Positions 1-12,000 of a DNA stretch of 64,000 bases are shown here, piece by piece; positions within the stretch are counted from its first letter, which is position 1, and each line of letters opens with the position of its first letter. The position numbers were made by a program, and so were the translations under genes. The notes under the pieces were generated by a model. It did no database searches and had not been told where the DNA came from. It saw only the letters and a program-made list of their open reading frames with translations. Source of the stretch: Anseranas semipalmata (lineage: Eukaryota; Chordata; Aves; Anseriformes; Anseranatidae); contig VXAA01001939.1 in NCBI GenBank assembly GCA_013399115.1, positions 116,674 to 180,673 of the forward strand, in the 5' to 3' direction.

Positions 1-2460
1 TGCTAACGCCCCACTTCAAGACACAGATATACCCAGAGCAGTGCAGAGCCTCAGTCATTCCTGGCTGGCACGTCATCATCTGGGGCCTTTAAGCACCTGA
101 ACACCATTTATGAAAGTTCTGAAGTTTCCATGCATTCTGCCATGGGCCACCTGAGTAACTTAGGAAGCCAGAAACTTCTAAGATGACAAAGACTACTACT
201 TAAAAAAAAAAAAAANNNNNNNNNNNNNNNNNNNNNNNNNNNNNNNNNNNNNNNNNNNNNNNNTAGACACCAAAAAAGACTTAATCAGTGAAGATAACCT
301 GGAAATAAAGAAGTATAGAAATGCAAGAGCCAGTGATCCATCATTTCCCCCTGCACTTCTGGTACGTATTTTCCTATGCTTGTTGTTGGTCTGCATGCCC
401 AGAACATCTACCTTATCTTGTCTTCCATGTCCACAAAGAAAGCTGATTTTCTCACAGTGTCTTGGACCTGTCATATGACAGCTGGCGAAACACAAGTGCA
501 GGATTTCATTTCAGGAATAAAGTTGAAAAGTATTACAGCCACTCATTTATGTGGAAAAAAATTAATTTATTAATGGTGACTACAAAGACGCATGGATGAT
601 TAGGTTGCTGTGAGGAATCATGTGGAAGAGGGAGCAGGGATGGGTGTGTGTGATTCAGGATTCCTTGGTAAGTAATTTCTGCTGTGGATACCTAGCTACT
701 GTGACAGGACTGTTAGTCTAGTACTGGATTATTTTTGCCTTCATGCTCTAGGAAAATGTAAGCATGATCCTGTTTCATGAAAAGCCATTAAAAAGGAGCA
801 TTTAGGTTGGATAATAACTGCCTATTCATTCTTGCAACAGTGAATGCAGTTGTACACACAGGAATTTGGTAATACAACTGGAGATAAAAAATGACTTTTC
901 TTGAAGGCTATGGCAGTTGGCAGTTCATCAGCAAGGTGACTGCCGGTAGAGTCCTTATAGATGTCACAAGTGTTTATAAATGTGGAGACAACTCTCTTTT
1001 TGTGTACACAGACATTTAGAGCTGCATTCTACATAAAAGCTGAGGATGGGCCTCTTTCTTTATAATCTAGGAGCAGAATTTGCACTCAGTTTCTACAGCT
1101 GAGACCAAAATGAGAAGATAAGATAAAAAGTGTAATTCTCCTTGTCATTTGTGATACACATCTGACCCATAAAGCCTAGCTAGGTTATGGCCCAAATTAT
1201 CCTAAAACATACACTGTGCTGCTTGCCTGTTTAATAGTCACTGTCACTGTTGCGTTTATAGCTTCTAGAAGTGATTCGATTAAAAGTAATAATTAATAGT
1301 CAATACTTCTTCATAGTTAATAGGTAGTAGAATGGACAGCTGTTATAGTAGCCTCAGCTAAAGCAATGTTTAAGCTTAGAGAAAGGTGTTGCTATCAAAG
1401 GAAAAACAATTTGCATATTCAAGGTTGGCAGTGTCAAAAGATATAGTTAGCAACTGGATTTGCAAGTGCTAACAGTGAACACCATCTGCTGCTGGAAATA
1501 TGTACCCAGAGGGTGAGAGGAGTTGTAAATCAAAGTGATGTTACACCGAAGGCCGAATAACTGGGTTGCCAGCTTATTGACCCCTTGTCCTAGGGCCCTT
1601 TTCTAGGTATCTTGTGATACCTCCCAGCACCTGCACATCGTGCTGGTGTGTTTCTGTCTGTCATTTAGAAGAGGTCTATTATAGTGATGATTTCCATAGT
1701 CTCCTAAAATTAGCTGTACTAGGAAAAGGTTTATGAAAACACTGTAATTATAAACAGATTAAGAAGTCTTTCACAGTGTTGTTTCTTTAAGCATTCTGCA
1801 TTGTTAATCTGTTTTTAGAAGTTAAAAGAAATTAATAAGCAAATAACAACATCAAATTAACAGACAATAGCGTGAGGAAAGATTAGGACAGCCACAGAGT
1901 ATAAACAAATAGCAGCCAAAGGTCTTATTGTCAATTATTTTACAGGTAAATAACAGGTACAAGTGACACATTGGTGAGAAACCCAACTCCTGTGCAGGCT
2001 GGAAGCAACTGGGGCACTGAGGAGTGAAGTGCTGGGTTATGTGATGAATATCTCCTCTGCTCTCCCCGACAAAGGAGCACAGGGGTGCCATGATGGGGGA
2101 AGGGACACTCAATAACCTGCCCTGGCTGCTCCCAGGCCCATCACAGGAGCCATCAGCCCATCTACAGCCCATCTCCACCAGCCCAGGGGAGCAGAGGCCC
2201 AAGGGTAGGCTGGAACCCAAATCAGGGGCTCAGAGAAGGGGACTTGCTTCCTGGCCTCCTCCCAGAGCCCTCTGGGGGTCCAAGTGTGAAACTGTTAAGA
2301 TGAGTCAACAGCTCAGCTGCCAGGCAGACCAAGTGTCTGAGCCCAGATGATGGAGGGATCCACATTGTATGCATCTATATCTACATATCTATGTTTAAAA
2401 TGTATATGCATACATATATGTAACTTTGTAGCATCCCTATCAGGCTACTGGATTTGGCAA
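1..2460. other. Intergenic DNA downstream of ANKRD26, with N gap
   Basis: AT-rich sequence without a convincing coding region. Ns at 216-263 follow a poly(A) run, so the gap sits in a homopolymer. The short open frames across 1852-2350 overlap one another on opposite strands and show no domain. Nothing else recognised. Confidence 0.6.
216..263. other. Assembly gap (48 N)
   Basis: Run of N after about 15 A. No sequence is available. Confidence 0.99.
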
Positions 2461-2469
2461 CTCCCTCAT

Positions 2470-2758
2470 AGCAAGTAGAACCAGAGAATCATGGCGGCCT
2501 GCAGCTTCCTCACGAGGGGAGCGGAGGGGCAGGCGCTGATCTCTGCTCTCTGGTGACAGTGACAGGACCCGAGGGAACGGCATGGAGCTGTGACAGGGGA
2601 GGGTCAGGCTGGGTGTTAGGAAAAGGTTCTTCACCAAGAGGGTGGTCGGGCACTGGAACAGGCTCCCCAGGGAAGTGGTCACAGCACCAAGCCTGACAGA
2701 GTTCAAGAAGCGTTTGGACTACATGCTCAGACATATGGTTTAACTCTTAGGTAGTTCT
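2470..2758 (+). mobile_element. CR1 LINE 3' fragment, plus strand
   Basis: Contains the familiar bird CR1 3' wording: GGGAGGGTCAGGCTGGGTGT, AGAGGGTGGTCGGGCACTGG, AACAGGCTCCCCAGGGAAGT and GAGTTCAAGAAGCGTTTGGA. 5'-truncated, no coding capacity left. Its end pairs with the following inverted CR1 copy. Confidence 0.85.
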
Positions 2759-2899
2759 GAAGACATTTTATGATTCTAGAAAAATATCCTGACTTGGAAG
2801 GGACCCACAAGGCTCATTGAGTCCAACTCCTGACACCACACAGGACTACCTAAGTGTTAAACCGTGTGTCTGAGAGCATTGTCCAAATGCTTCTTGAAC
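2701..2899. repeat. Inverted repeat, two 58-bp arms with an 83-bp loop
   Basis: Arm 2701-2758 is an imperfect reverse complement of 2842-2899 (GTTCAAGAAGCGTTTGGAC against GTCCAAATGCTTCTTGAAC reversed). The arms are the same CR1 segment in opposite orientations. RNA or single-stranded DNA from here could fold as a long hairpin. Confidence 0.9.
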
Positions 2900-2905
2900 G
2901 CTATG
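2770..2905 (-). mobile_element. CR1 LINE 3' fragment, minus strand
   Basis: Reads TTGGAAGGGACCCACAAGGC then GAGTCCAACTCCTGACACCA, the CR1 3' end in reverse, through to CTTCTTGAAC. It lies head-to-head with the plus-strand copy just before it. Confidence 0.85.
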
Positions 2906-4664
2906 CTCAATAGCACACCATCCCTCAGACATTGTCATGTCGACCCATAGCTTACCACCAGTAATGTTATCCCTCTCCCCCTTCATCCTCATTTTCCTCA
3001 TTTTCATGAGGAAAAATGCTCCCCCCACCCTGAGAAAGGTGAATCTTATCAGGCCTCAGCAGTCCTGGTGTTGTCCTGGTCCCAGACCAGACCATGATCT
3101 GGGATCAGCTGGCAGCCGCTGCTCAGGAATTACCCAAATGCCCCTGATACACTCCTCTGCCCCTGAAGCATTTCCATGGAGCAGGGCAAGGCATGGCAGC
3201 ATGCTGCCCAGGCTCTGCCTCTGCCCCACCAGCCCCAGCACACACAGCACTGCCCTCATCACCCCTCAGATTTCACACAGCTTCTCCTTGCTCCAGTCCT
3301 TGGAGTGCTGCACGGCAAGCCCCTGGCACAGGCCTCCTCCTCCCCATCATGCTCCCAGCAGCATGGCCCCAGCCCGGCCAGCCTGGCTGCACACCTCAGC
3401 AGGGCTGACCGGGGAAGGACAGTACGTGAGGCTGTGGGACCAAGCAAGGTGCCCACCAAGCCCACCTGCATGGGCAGCAGTGGAGAGGGACGCACAGGGC
3501 TCAGGGTGCCAACAGGGCTGCTCCCTGCTGCCAGCGCAGCAGCTGGGACTGCCAAAGGCTGCCAAAAGAGGGACCCCAGGGGCTGTGGCTCACCAACGAT
3601 CCTCATGGCTGCCTCTCAAAAGGTGGGCTGAGTGTCTTCCAAGTACAGCAGGCTCTGCTGCAGGTATTTTTCCACCCTGCTCCTGTCCTGCACCAGCTGG
3701 AGAGAGCACAAGGGCACGGACTCTTTGAGCAGAGGTTTCCTCATGGAGGGGTGGCCAACCTTCTGCAAAAAAGACCCCAAAGATCCCCCCACGCAGCTAG
3801 GTTTACAACAGAGACTTTACCCTTGGTTTCCTATTGATGTATCACCACTGAAGACCAGCAAGTGGTTCAGCACACCCATTAAAATCACACCTCTACACAC
3901 TCCTTTCAAGCGTCCACTTGTTAATTTCTACCATGACAAACCTGAAGACACCAAAGTCATTGAGACCATATCAGTGGCTGGGGCTGGTTGCCCCACTGTA
4001 ACTGCTATCAACTTCAATTAAGCCAGATGCCAGCACTGGGTTACAGTTCTGCTTCTCCACCAGACAAGAACTTTCCCCTCTCACTGACAGCCGACAGCAC
4101 AGAAGCAGGTTAGGAAGAAACTTAAACAGATCATTTTAACGAACTCAGGTATGACAACACAAAGTGAAGGTAAAGACTTTCTGTACCTGCTTTCTCTGTG
4201 CAGAGGTGCTGTAAAGTACCTAAACGTGAGCTCCTCTTTGACCACTGTGGTGCAGGCCAGAGAAATTTCTTAACACCTTTCCCCTTGGCAGGCTACAAAT
4301 TGATCAGCTCCCCATGGGATCCCAAGCTGTGGAATCTGCCAACCCCTTTCATGCCTACCAGAAGCTCGCCCGCTACCTTCTGCTCAGACTACAAGGAAAA
4401 TTGCTCTAAAATGGAGGAGAAGTTGGGAAAATGATTATTAGCAATACTTCAACTCTAGTCCCTGATCTGTACATGGTCATGCTTCAAGCCTCAAGCAGAG
4501 AAAAAGGACACGGACGTGTGCCAGCCATTTGCCTGCTCTCAGGACAGGCTGAAGGCACAGCCACGAACAGAGCTGAAGTAAGCAGAGGAAAGCTCTAGCA
4601 AGTCATATGGCCAAGAAAGGAGGTGGAAAGCAAAGTTGAGAAGGGGAACATAATAAAACAAAGA
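2906..4664. other. C-rich intergenic stretch, no supported gene
   Basis: 3040-3720 is C-rich on the plus strand and open in several frames on both strands, giving Pro/Ala/Ser-rich peptides without domains; this is composition, not a gene. 3990-4108 belongs to a dispersed repeat also present near 62840. The remainder shows nothing that I recognise. Confidence 0.55.
3990..4108 (+). repeat. Dispersed repeat, copy 1 (also at 62840-62962)
   Basis: Aligns without gaps to 62843-62962: shared blocks include TGTAACTGCT, TTCTCCACCAG, CTTTCCC, CACTGACAGCC and CAGAAGCAGG. Same orientation in both places. Probably an old transposable-element fragment; I cannot name the family. Confidence 0.75.
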
Positions 4665-5880
4665 CATGCACTAGATATGAAAGTTTATTAAATACCAAGT
4701 TGGAACATAATACCTGGAATTAAATACAGTGTAGTAGCTTCACAAAACTGTTGTATTAATATAAAAAGGAGCAGAGAGTCACAGTAGCAATCATTGCTTT
4801 TCCTCATTGCCTGTTAACTCAAGTTGCTGTATTAGTGGGTAAAAAACAAATTCTTCCAGTCTTCATTTATTTCAGTACAACCATTTTTATTTCTCTGGAA
4901 TTTGGACTTCATTTGTTCTATAATCTTCTAATTGCTAGCAAATTTTGTAGACATGAAATGATGACTGCAGATCTTCAGTAACAGGTAACTTCCTGAAATA
5001 AGTAAAACTGCTTGTTTTACTGACACAAATGTCCCATAACACTGCCCTTCACTGGGGCTACAGCCACTGTATCCTCAGCTGTTAGCAGCAACAAAAAGCT
5101 GTTCTATCACACAAATAGTGTTACGTACCGACCAGACTGAAGGTTGATATATTAACATTCCTTTTTCCCTATAGGGACTGTTTCAGGTTCACCACAGGTG
5201 TTCATCTAGTAACTGCGAATGTCTAAAGTTGAAGCAAGTTTTAATACAAAAACCAACATGGATACCAAAACAAACATACCAGAAAGACCACATAAAAGCT
5301 TTCTTGGCACTACTATACACTCACAGTATTTTTAAACCTAAAGAGCATAAAAGTGACAGCAGTGTAAAGTGCCCTGTTCTCCAGCTTGAACACTGGTAAA
5401 AGTTTCACTTAATCAGCAGAAACATTCACTGCATTGGGACTAACGCAGCAGGCACAAAGCTGATCAAATACTGTCCTAAGCATTAAAATAACACTGGAAA
5501 CACTGAAACACAGAGAATGAAAGTATTATTAAACAGAACAAAGGGAATGCTTTTGTTAAAACATGGAACATGAGTGAAGCAAAATTATGCATCTAGTTTA
5601 ATGAGAAACATTTTGACAGTTCTGTCAAGCTCAAGAATCAAGATTAGTCAATCTGCTAATCAGAAAAAATAGATATGGTTCTTATTTTGAGTGCAAAATA
5701 AACCAACTGTACATCAATAAAACAACAAATAAGTGCAGCGTGCTTGACATCTATTTAATAGACTTAGAATTTATACTCAAACTGCAATAAAGATGTTTTT
5801 GCATCTGAGCCGTGGGATGGGAAACCGTTGACATGTTATGTAAACAAAATAATTTCCAGTGCCTTTCCCTAGCTTTTTGT
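4665..5880 (-). other. ANKRD26: ANKRD26 3' UTR
   Basis: AT-rich, no open reading frame of note. On the minus strand AATAAA occurs at 4689-4684, followed by a GT-rich stretch just downstream, so cleavage probably lies near 4665. Two further AATAAA copies at 4891-4886 and 4871-4866 could end shorter transcripts. The UTR is about 1.2 kb if the distal signal is used. Confidence 0.7.
4684..4689 (-). terminator. ANKRD26: Distal polyadenylation signal AATAAA of ANKRD26
   Basis: TTTATT on the plus strand reads AATAAA on the gene strand, 1.19 kb after the stop codon, with a T/G-rich element 20-40 bases further on. Alternative hexamers lie at 4866-4871 and 4886-4891. Confidence 0.6.
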
Positions 5881-6029
5881 TCAGATCAGATAATTTTTGG
5901 TTAGAACATCCCGGTACTCCTGTATTGCCCTGCAAAGGGGATCCTGGTCAACAGTGACATTTTTTGAAGATCCATCAGTTGATACCACGGGAGAAGCTCC
6001 AGCAGATCCAGTTTCAAGTTCAGCAGTGG
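5881..6029 (-). CDS. ANKRD26: ANKRD26 exon 40 (C-terminus and stop, residues 2536-2584)
   Basis: Encodes [20 protein letters not shown] and [20 protein letters not shown] then YLI and a TGA stop at 5883-5881. The tail REY-x-x-VL-x-KNY is the conserved ANKRD26 C-terminus. Acceptor CCCCAG. Confidence 0.97.
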
Positions 6030-9000
6030 CTGGGGAGAAAAGAAACAAGATTCATGACGTTACTTTTACAGTAAACTGAGTCAAATAAGTCACTGTAAAA
6101 ACATTATGGGTAACTGGACAGGCTACAATCTGGAGAGAGATTTAAAAACTTCCAAGGAAAACAAAAAGCGAAAGGGACAGGCACGAAGGAAGTAACACTT
6201 TTCTCACATTCAATTATCAGTCAACAGTATATCTAAAGCTAGTGAAAGAAATTCCAGAGGCTACACACAGAACATCTTCAGGGAACCCACAAATGACTCC
6301 TGCTTATACCAGTGCTAAATTTAGCCCCCTGAAGAGCTTGGAACACTACTACTAAAAACCAGCCTCTGCATTCATTGTGACCAACGTGAAAAGGATCTGC
6401 CTTTGAAAATGGAAACACCTTGTCCTGCAGTCCAGCCAGGACAAGTCTCCGAGCCTGGAGTCTGCAGCCTCCTCTATGGGGTGTCTTTATAACTTGCCTT
6501 GGCAAAACCCTCTTTCCACCATGGAAATACACGCAATGAAAGCAGAAAAAGCTCTGCTGTCTTCCCATCCATCCACCTTCTTCAGACAAGGTCCCCAAAC
6601 CAAACAAATACCATGACTCCTAGCAGACACGTAATTATGATTGAAAATGCCAGTGGATACAATGCAATGGGTTTGTGTCCACTCAAGCAAATGGAAAGAG
6701 CTGTGAAGCAACAGCTGGACTCACTATAACACACTGGAACAGAAGGCAGTGCTCTCAGGGGCTCCCTGCTTCAAAATAGCTCCAGGCACAGCAGCAGTGA
6801 CTCTGGCAGAACAATTATCATGAAAGAGGTGGAATTCCTCTCTGGAGACCTGGCCTCATATTACAGAATATGTTTTATATTATATATTGCAAGCAATCAA
6901 CTCATGGTGTGTTTGCCGCAACATCACCGAATGATCTTTTCCTAAAGAAAGGATGTTTTGTCACTGATTCTTCTTGCTTATCTGTAGAACACTGCAACAT
7001 GCAAACTACAAATACAAGCAGTGAATAACAGACAGCAAAAATCAAGAACTAACACCAGAAAATGAGTATGGTATGCTTCAGTGCTGAATGCAATGAATAT
7101 ATGCAGAAAGAGAAGCGATGGCTGAAGTCTAAAAAGAAGCCCTGAAATAAGATTTTTAATGTTTGCTCTTTGTGCCTGAGGGCTTCAGCATAAGTCAAGC
7201 GCATCTGTGTGGGGGAAGTGGTTTCGTTTTCTTTGCTTTTTCTCAAGGTAACTGCAGAACATTCTGTACAGTATTTTGGTAAGCAGGACATTTTCCACAT
7301 AAAACTCTAAATCGGAGAGTTAGCAGAAAACAACTGTGCTTAGAACTGGAGCTTGACAGCTTTCAAGTCATTATTTCCAAAAATTATGAACAGTCATCAC
7401 CTTCCTTAAAAACACTGCTAACAGAATAACACATTACCCCGTTCAAGTTCTTTAGTGATTTTTTCATCCAGTTCCCGCCGTATCTAGAATTATATGTAAA
7501 ATATATAGTTAAAATTTCATCAGTTACATTTTTGCAATAAAAAAGCTTCTAAAACAGTTTTAAAACCCATGCATAATGTATGTCAAACACTGAAAACATC
7601 ATCCCAAATAGAGACATCTTGGCCTGGGGGGTTGATTTTTTTCTACAAAGAGAAACTCTTGGTCAGACAGGCTGTAGCATTCTCATTGCTGAACATTAAC
7701 TTTAGCACAACACAATCAGTAACTCACCAGCTGGATCATAACTGGGCATAAAGAAAACAAGAGGAAGAAAGCACAGTGGCGTTATAAAAATATATGTATG
7801 GTTAATGTCTATCTTCAAATACATGAGCAGAATGTCAAACACTGAGATATGCACAAATGCCATCACGGGGACAATTTCAGTTAAGGCCCACTTCTGCAGC
7901 TTCATAAGAGAGCAGTTGCAGCAGCAAGTGCTGCCAGACTGATATATTGCATTGTATAGAAAAAAGCATGCACCAATATTCTTCTTTTTTTCCACCTTAA
8001 GATGGAAAATTGAAAGAGCTCCTATAGATCACGCCAGTATTTTTCTTTATTGTTATTACACATACATAAAAATATAAAAAACACACATTATTTTCTTATT
8101 ACCTTTGTACTAAGAAAAGATGAGCAGCAGCTGCAGCTTCTACAGAGCAAGTGCTGTGGATTTTACTATGTAACTGAAATCAGCTTGGATCACTAGCAAG
8201 CAGCATTTACCCCTTTCTCCCCCAGAAGTTGGTTATTGCTGCCAACTGACTAGGTTACTGTCATTTATTCTGACTGCAAAGCCTTCATAATGAGAAATCA
8301 GAGGTTTTAAAGAGCCATGGTCCAAACAATACATGCTGTTGTTTACATTTGATGATATTTGCAACTCCTGTATTATTTTCCATCAAGTCTGTGACACATA
8401 GAAGTGACTGTCAAAACAGACAGCATACAGCTTCCAGACTTATGTAATTAGCAAATATGAGGGCCATGAATACAATTAAGTGCTTGGAGCATGTGACTTA
8501 TGTAGAGAGGCTGAGAGCTGGGACTGTTCAGCTTGGAGAAGAGAAGGCTCAGGGGGGTTTATCCATGTGCGTAAATACCTGATTGGGGGGTGGAGTATAA
8601 AGAAGACAGAGCCAGACTCTTCCCAGTGGTGCCAAGTGACAGAACTGCCAAGAGGCAGAAGTCAAAATAGAGGAAATTCCATTTAAACAAAGATTTTTTC
8701 ATTTTTATTGATTATGGTCAAACACGGGAACACTTTGCCCAGAAAAGGTTGTGGAGTCTCCATCCTTGGAGATGCCCAAAATCTGGCTGGCCATGGCCCT
8801 GAGCAACCTGCTGTGGTTGACCCTGCTTTGAGGAGGGGTGTGATTAGCCTAGATGATCTCCAGAGGCCCCTTCCAACCTCTCCCATTCTGTGATTCTCTG
8901 ACTTCAGTGTCGAATCCCTGGGGGAACAGGTATTTATTTTATGAAACGAGTAGGCTTGCCTAGCAACATACCAAAGGTAAGAACTGAAACACCGTTCGAT

Positions 9001-12000
9001 GTACTCAACAGGCCAAGGAGAGCAAGAGTCCCTGGAAGGGAAGCACTCTACAAACCCTCACAAGGGGAGCATTAACAGGCCATTGCAAGGGTCAGAGAAG
9101 TGGGGCTGCAAATCAGCAGAGTGGAGGAAAGGGCCCTCTCTCCAGGTCTACAGGGATAGCTGCAACTAAATTTACCATCTCCACCAGAAGAATCACTCAG
9201 TGATATTTTGCTGGAATAGTCTGTGCCTTCACAGCTAGAAGAGGGGAGCAAGGAGCTGAAAGAAGAAAGGAAAAGGATCCCCCAAATCCCCCAACCTCTA
9301 CTTATTTACAAGCAGGGGCAAGAAGCAGCAAAACCCTGGGGAGAAGGGAGCCTAATGCATAAAGAGAGACACAGCTAACAAAAAGATGCAGGAAAGCTAG
9401 TACCTAGACCAAAAGATGACTCAAAAACAGGACCAACCCTAAGCAGAGCAGTAGTAGTTCAGAAGAAGAAACCACTTTCCCTGGTTTCTGGAGCCTTCAC
9501 AGTGATCAGAAGGCCCACAAAATCCTCCCCAACAAGTGCAGGTGAATCAAGAAAATAAGAACAACTTCTTTTCTTCTTATATATCCTGTTAACATCTTTG
9601 TGATCCTCATCTAAGTCTGAGGAAAGAGGAATCAGTGGAAAATAAGCTGACACGCTAATTTCCAAAACAGGGAACGAAAAACCAGGCAAAATATGCTCTT
9701 GAGGACTATAACTTGTGCCTTCACTGTTTTCCTTCTTCCCTCATCCTCCTGGGAAGGGCATCACAGCTGACTGTCACAAACCTCCTGAGCAATAAGGTGA
9801 CAACTTCAGATTCCAGAAAAGCTTCTGCCAGACAACAGTCACAGAACTGGAAAACTGAACAATGATCTCCGATCTCTTCTGCACTAAGTTCTACACGGAG
9901 ATACTTCTCATCCCACTGCACATCTCTTCAGGCAGTAGCTCTCTGGGTTGCCCTGCAGCAGGCACCTTCTCAATAATTCTTTGTCAGAAAGCAGTGTTGA
10001 GTTACTACTTACCCACGTGGGTTGCTTGAGCAGAGTAACTTGGATCTTGTGAGAGTCCATAAGATGATACTTAGTCTAGGAAATCTACTTCAGAACAGTC
10101 CTGGCACTTCATATGTAATGGCCGTTACTACCAAGAACTTTTTGAATACCAGAACTGGCAAGGAGGGTATCTTATATACAGTTAACTACCACAAAAGCTG
10201 TAACATATGTTGAGAACAAAAGTGCTCTGCAGCAGTCATTCTTTCTCTTGGACAAACTAACAAGTTTAAAATATTTGCAGTAATAGGAAAATGTGAATGC
10301 ATTGGTGAGTTTTAATCAAAACCTAACAGCATATAGACAAAACATTTCTAGTATAAAATACTACCCAACGTTTAACAATGCCGGCTACCAACCTTGTCAT
10401 GTATCTGGCTGCAGAGAAAAGAAAGAACAGATTTTCGATTAAGAAGCTGAAGAAAAATGGCCTTAAGTTCAATGGTCTTCCGTAAGAAATAAGAACATGA
10501 CCTACATGTAAATAAGTAAATTGGCTAACGATACAAAGACAGCTACAATACAAGAGTGCAGGGAGGAAACAAAATCAGAAAGGGAACAGAAATTGGGAGA
10601 TGGAGTAGGAAGAGGACATTCCCTGTCTCACATTACCAGTAGGAAATCTGGTTTCATAAATCCACTAACTCACACTTGTTGCAGCTAGCAGAGTTCACTA
10701 GTATTTTCTGTGTCAAGACACTTGCATTCATTTTCACCAGCCTTTGGCGCAGCTGTTAGGGTTTAAGCTTGATGTTTGTTGAACCTATCAACAGGACTCC
10801 TGCCTCAAAAACTCCTTGCAGCACTTGCAGCAGAAATTCCTTGCCTTGATCTAAGGACTAAGGCAGCAGTTCCCAAATTATGGTACGCAGACCACTAACA
10901 GTACCCTGCCTTTGTGTTTCACCTGCTTGATTCAGTTCAGTTCTGGATGGTGATAGGCCAACTTGTGAACAGGTTAGGAGTCAGCAAAAGAAATCATAAC
11001 GTGACAAATAGACCCCATTAAAGACCTCTGTACTCCTGTAAGGGACAGGAAATACACACGCACTTCCTTCTAATGACACAAGCCCTATTATGAAAGGCTT
11101 TCTTCCAGAACATAATGAACTGCTAGTTTACAGTTACTGTTTGTAATGACTTACACAGAATTTTTCAAGTACTTGTAGTTTACTCCTCACTACTGGAGCT
11201 CTAATAAAAAAGTATAATAATAATAATAATAAAATTATAATATAAAACATACATTTGCATGTGATTTAATTTTTTTGGTTAATTAGCTTGTGTCAGTACA
11301 AACTTTTCTGGATTTTTCAAGATGCTTTTGCACGTCCATTTCAAGGTTATTAATTTCTGTAGCATATATGTTTGGTAAGGGGAAAGGGGCTATATTGTAA
11401 TGGAACACGCATTTCTTTATGCTTGTTAAGAATAAGATGTTCATTTTTTGCTGAGTTTGCAACATGACCATCTTAAAAATGTAAAGCTAAATGTATCATC
11501 ACTGACATTAGCCTTCCATGTTAAATAGTAGTTTAGGAAAACTGAAATCTTTCATGCCTTTAAACTCCAAATTCCTCAGTCATGTCTACATTAAGCTCTA
11601 AATTCCTTAGGTATGTCCTCTTGTTCGGAATCAGGACAATTTACCTGTTTCTTCTAACAGCTGCATGAAGAAAGGAATTGATACCAGCATTTTGTATAAT
11701 GTGGAGTGTGAAGTATTTTCAGCTTCTTGTCCTTGAAGCTATTTCAAAATTTTTGCACAAAACAAAGTCAAAATCTATATAAGCTTCCTGCTCTAAGGAG
11801 AGGCATGTCCTCTACTTCAAATAACCTTCCTCACTTTGAAGAAGGTACAGAGAGAAACACCGAATCTGCACTGAGAGCTTTGATTAAAGTAACAAGTGCA
11901 AGATAACTACCTGAGGCACAATGCAATTTAAGCTCCTTAGCTACCTGTCATTATAAGCTTTACTGTCAGAAGCACTTGTAATCTCCTCCACCCAAGAAGG

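Noticed and set aside
2937..3728. 263-codon plus-strand open frame
   Set aside because: C-rich DNA open in several frames on both strands, Pro/Ala/Ser-rich product, no domain, no promoter, and it starts inside a CR1 fragment.
3632..4021. 129-codon plus-strand frame with a less biased composition
   Set aside because: No recognised family, no splice or promoter context, and its end runs into a dispersed repeat.
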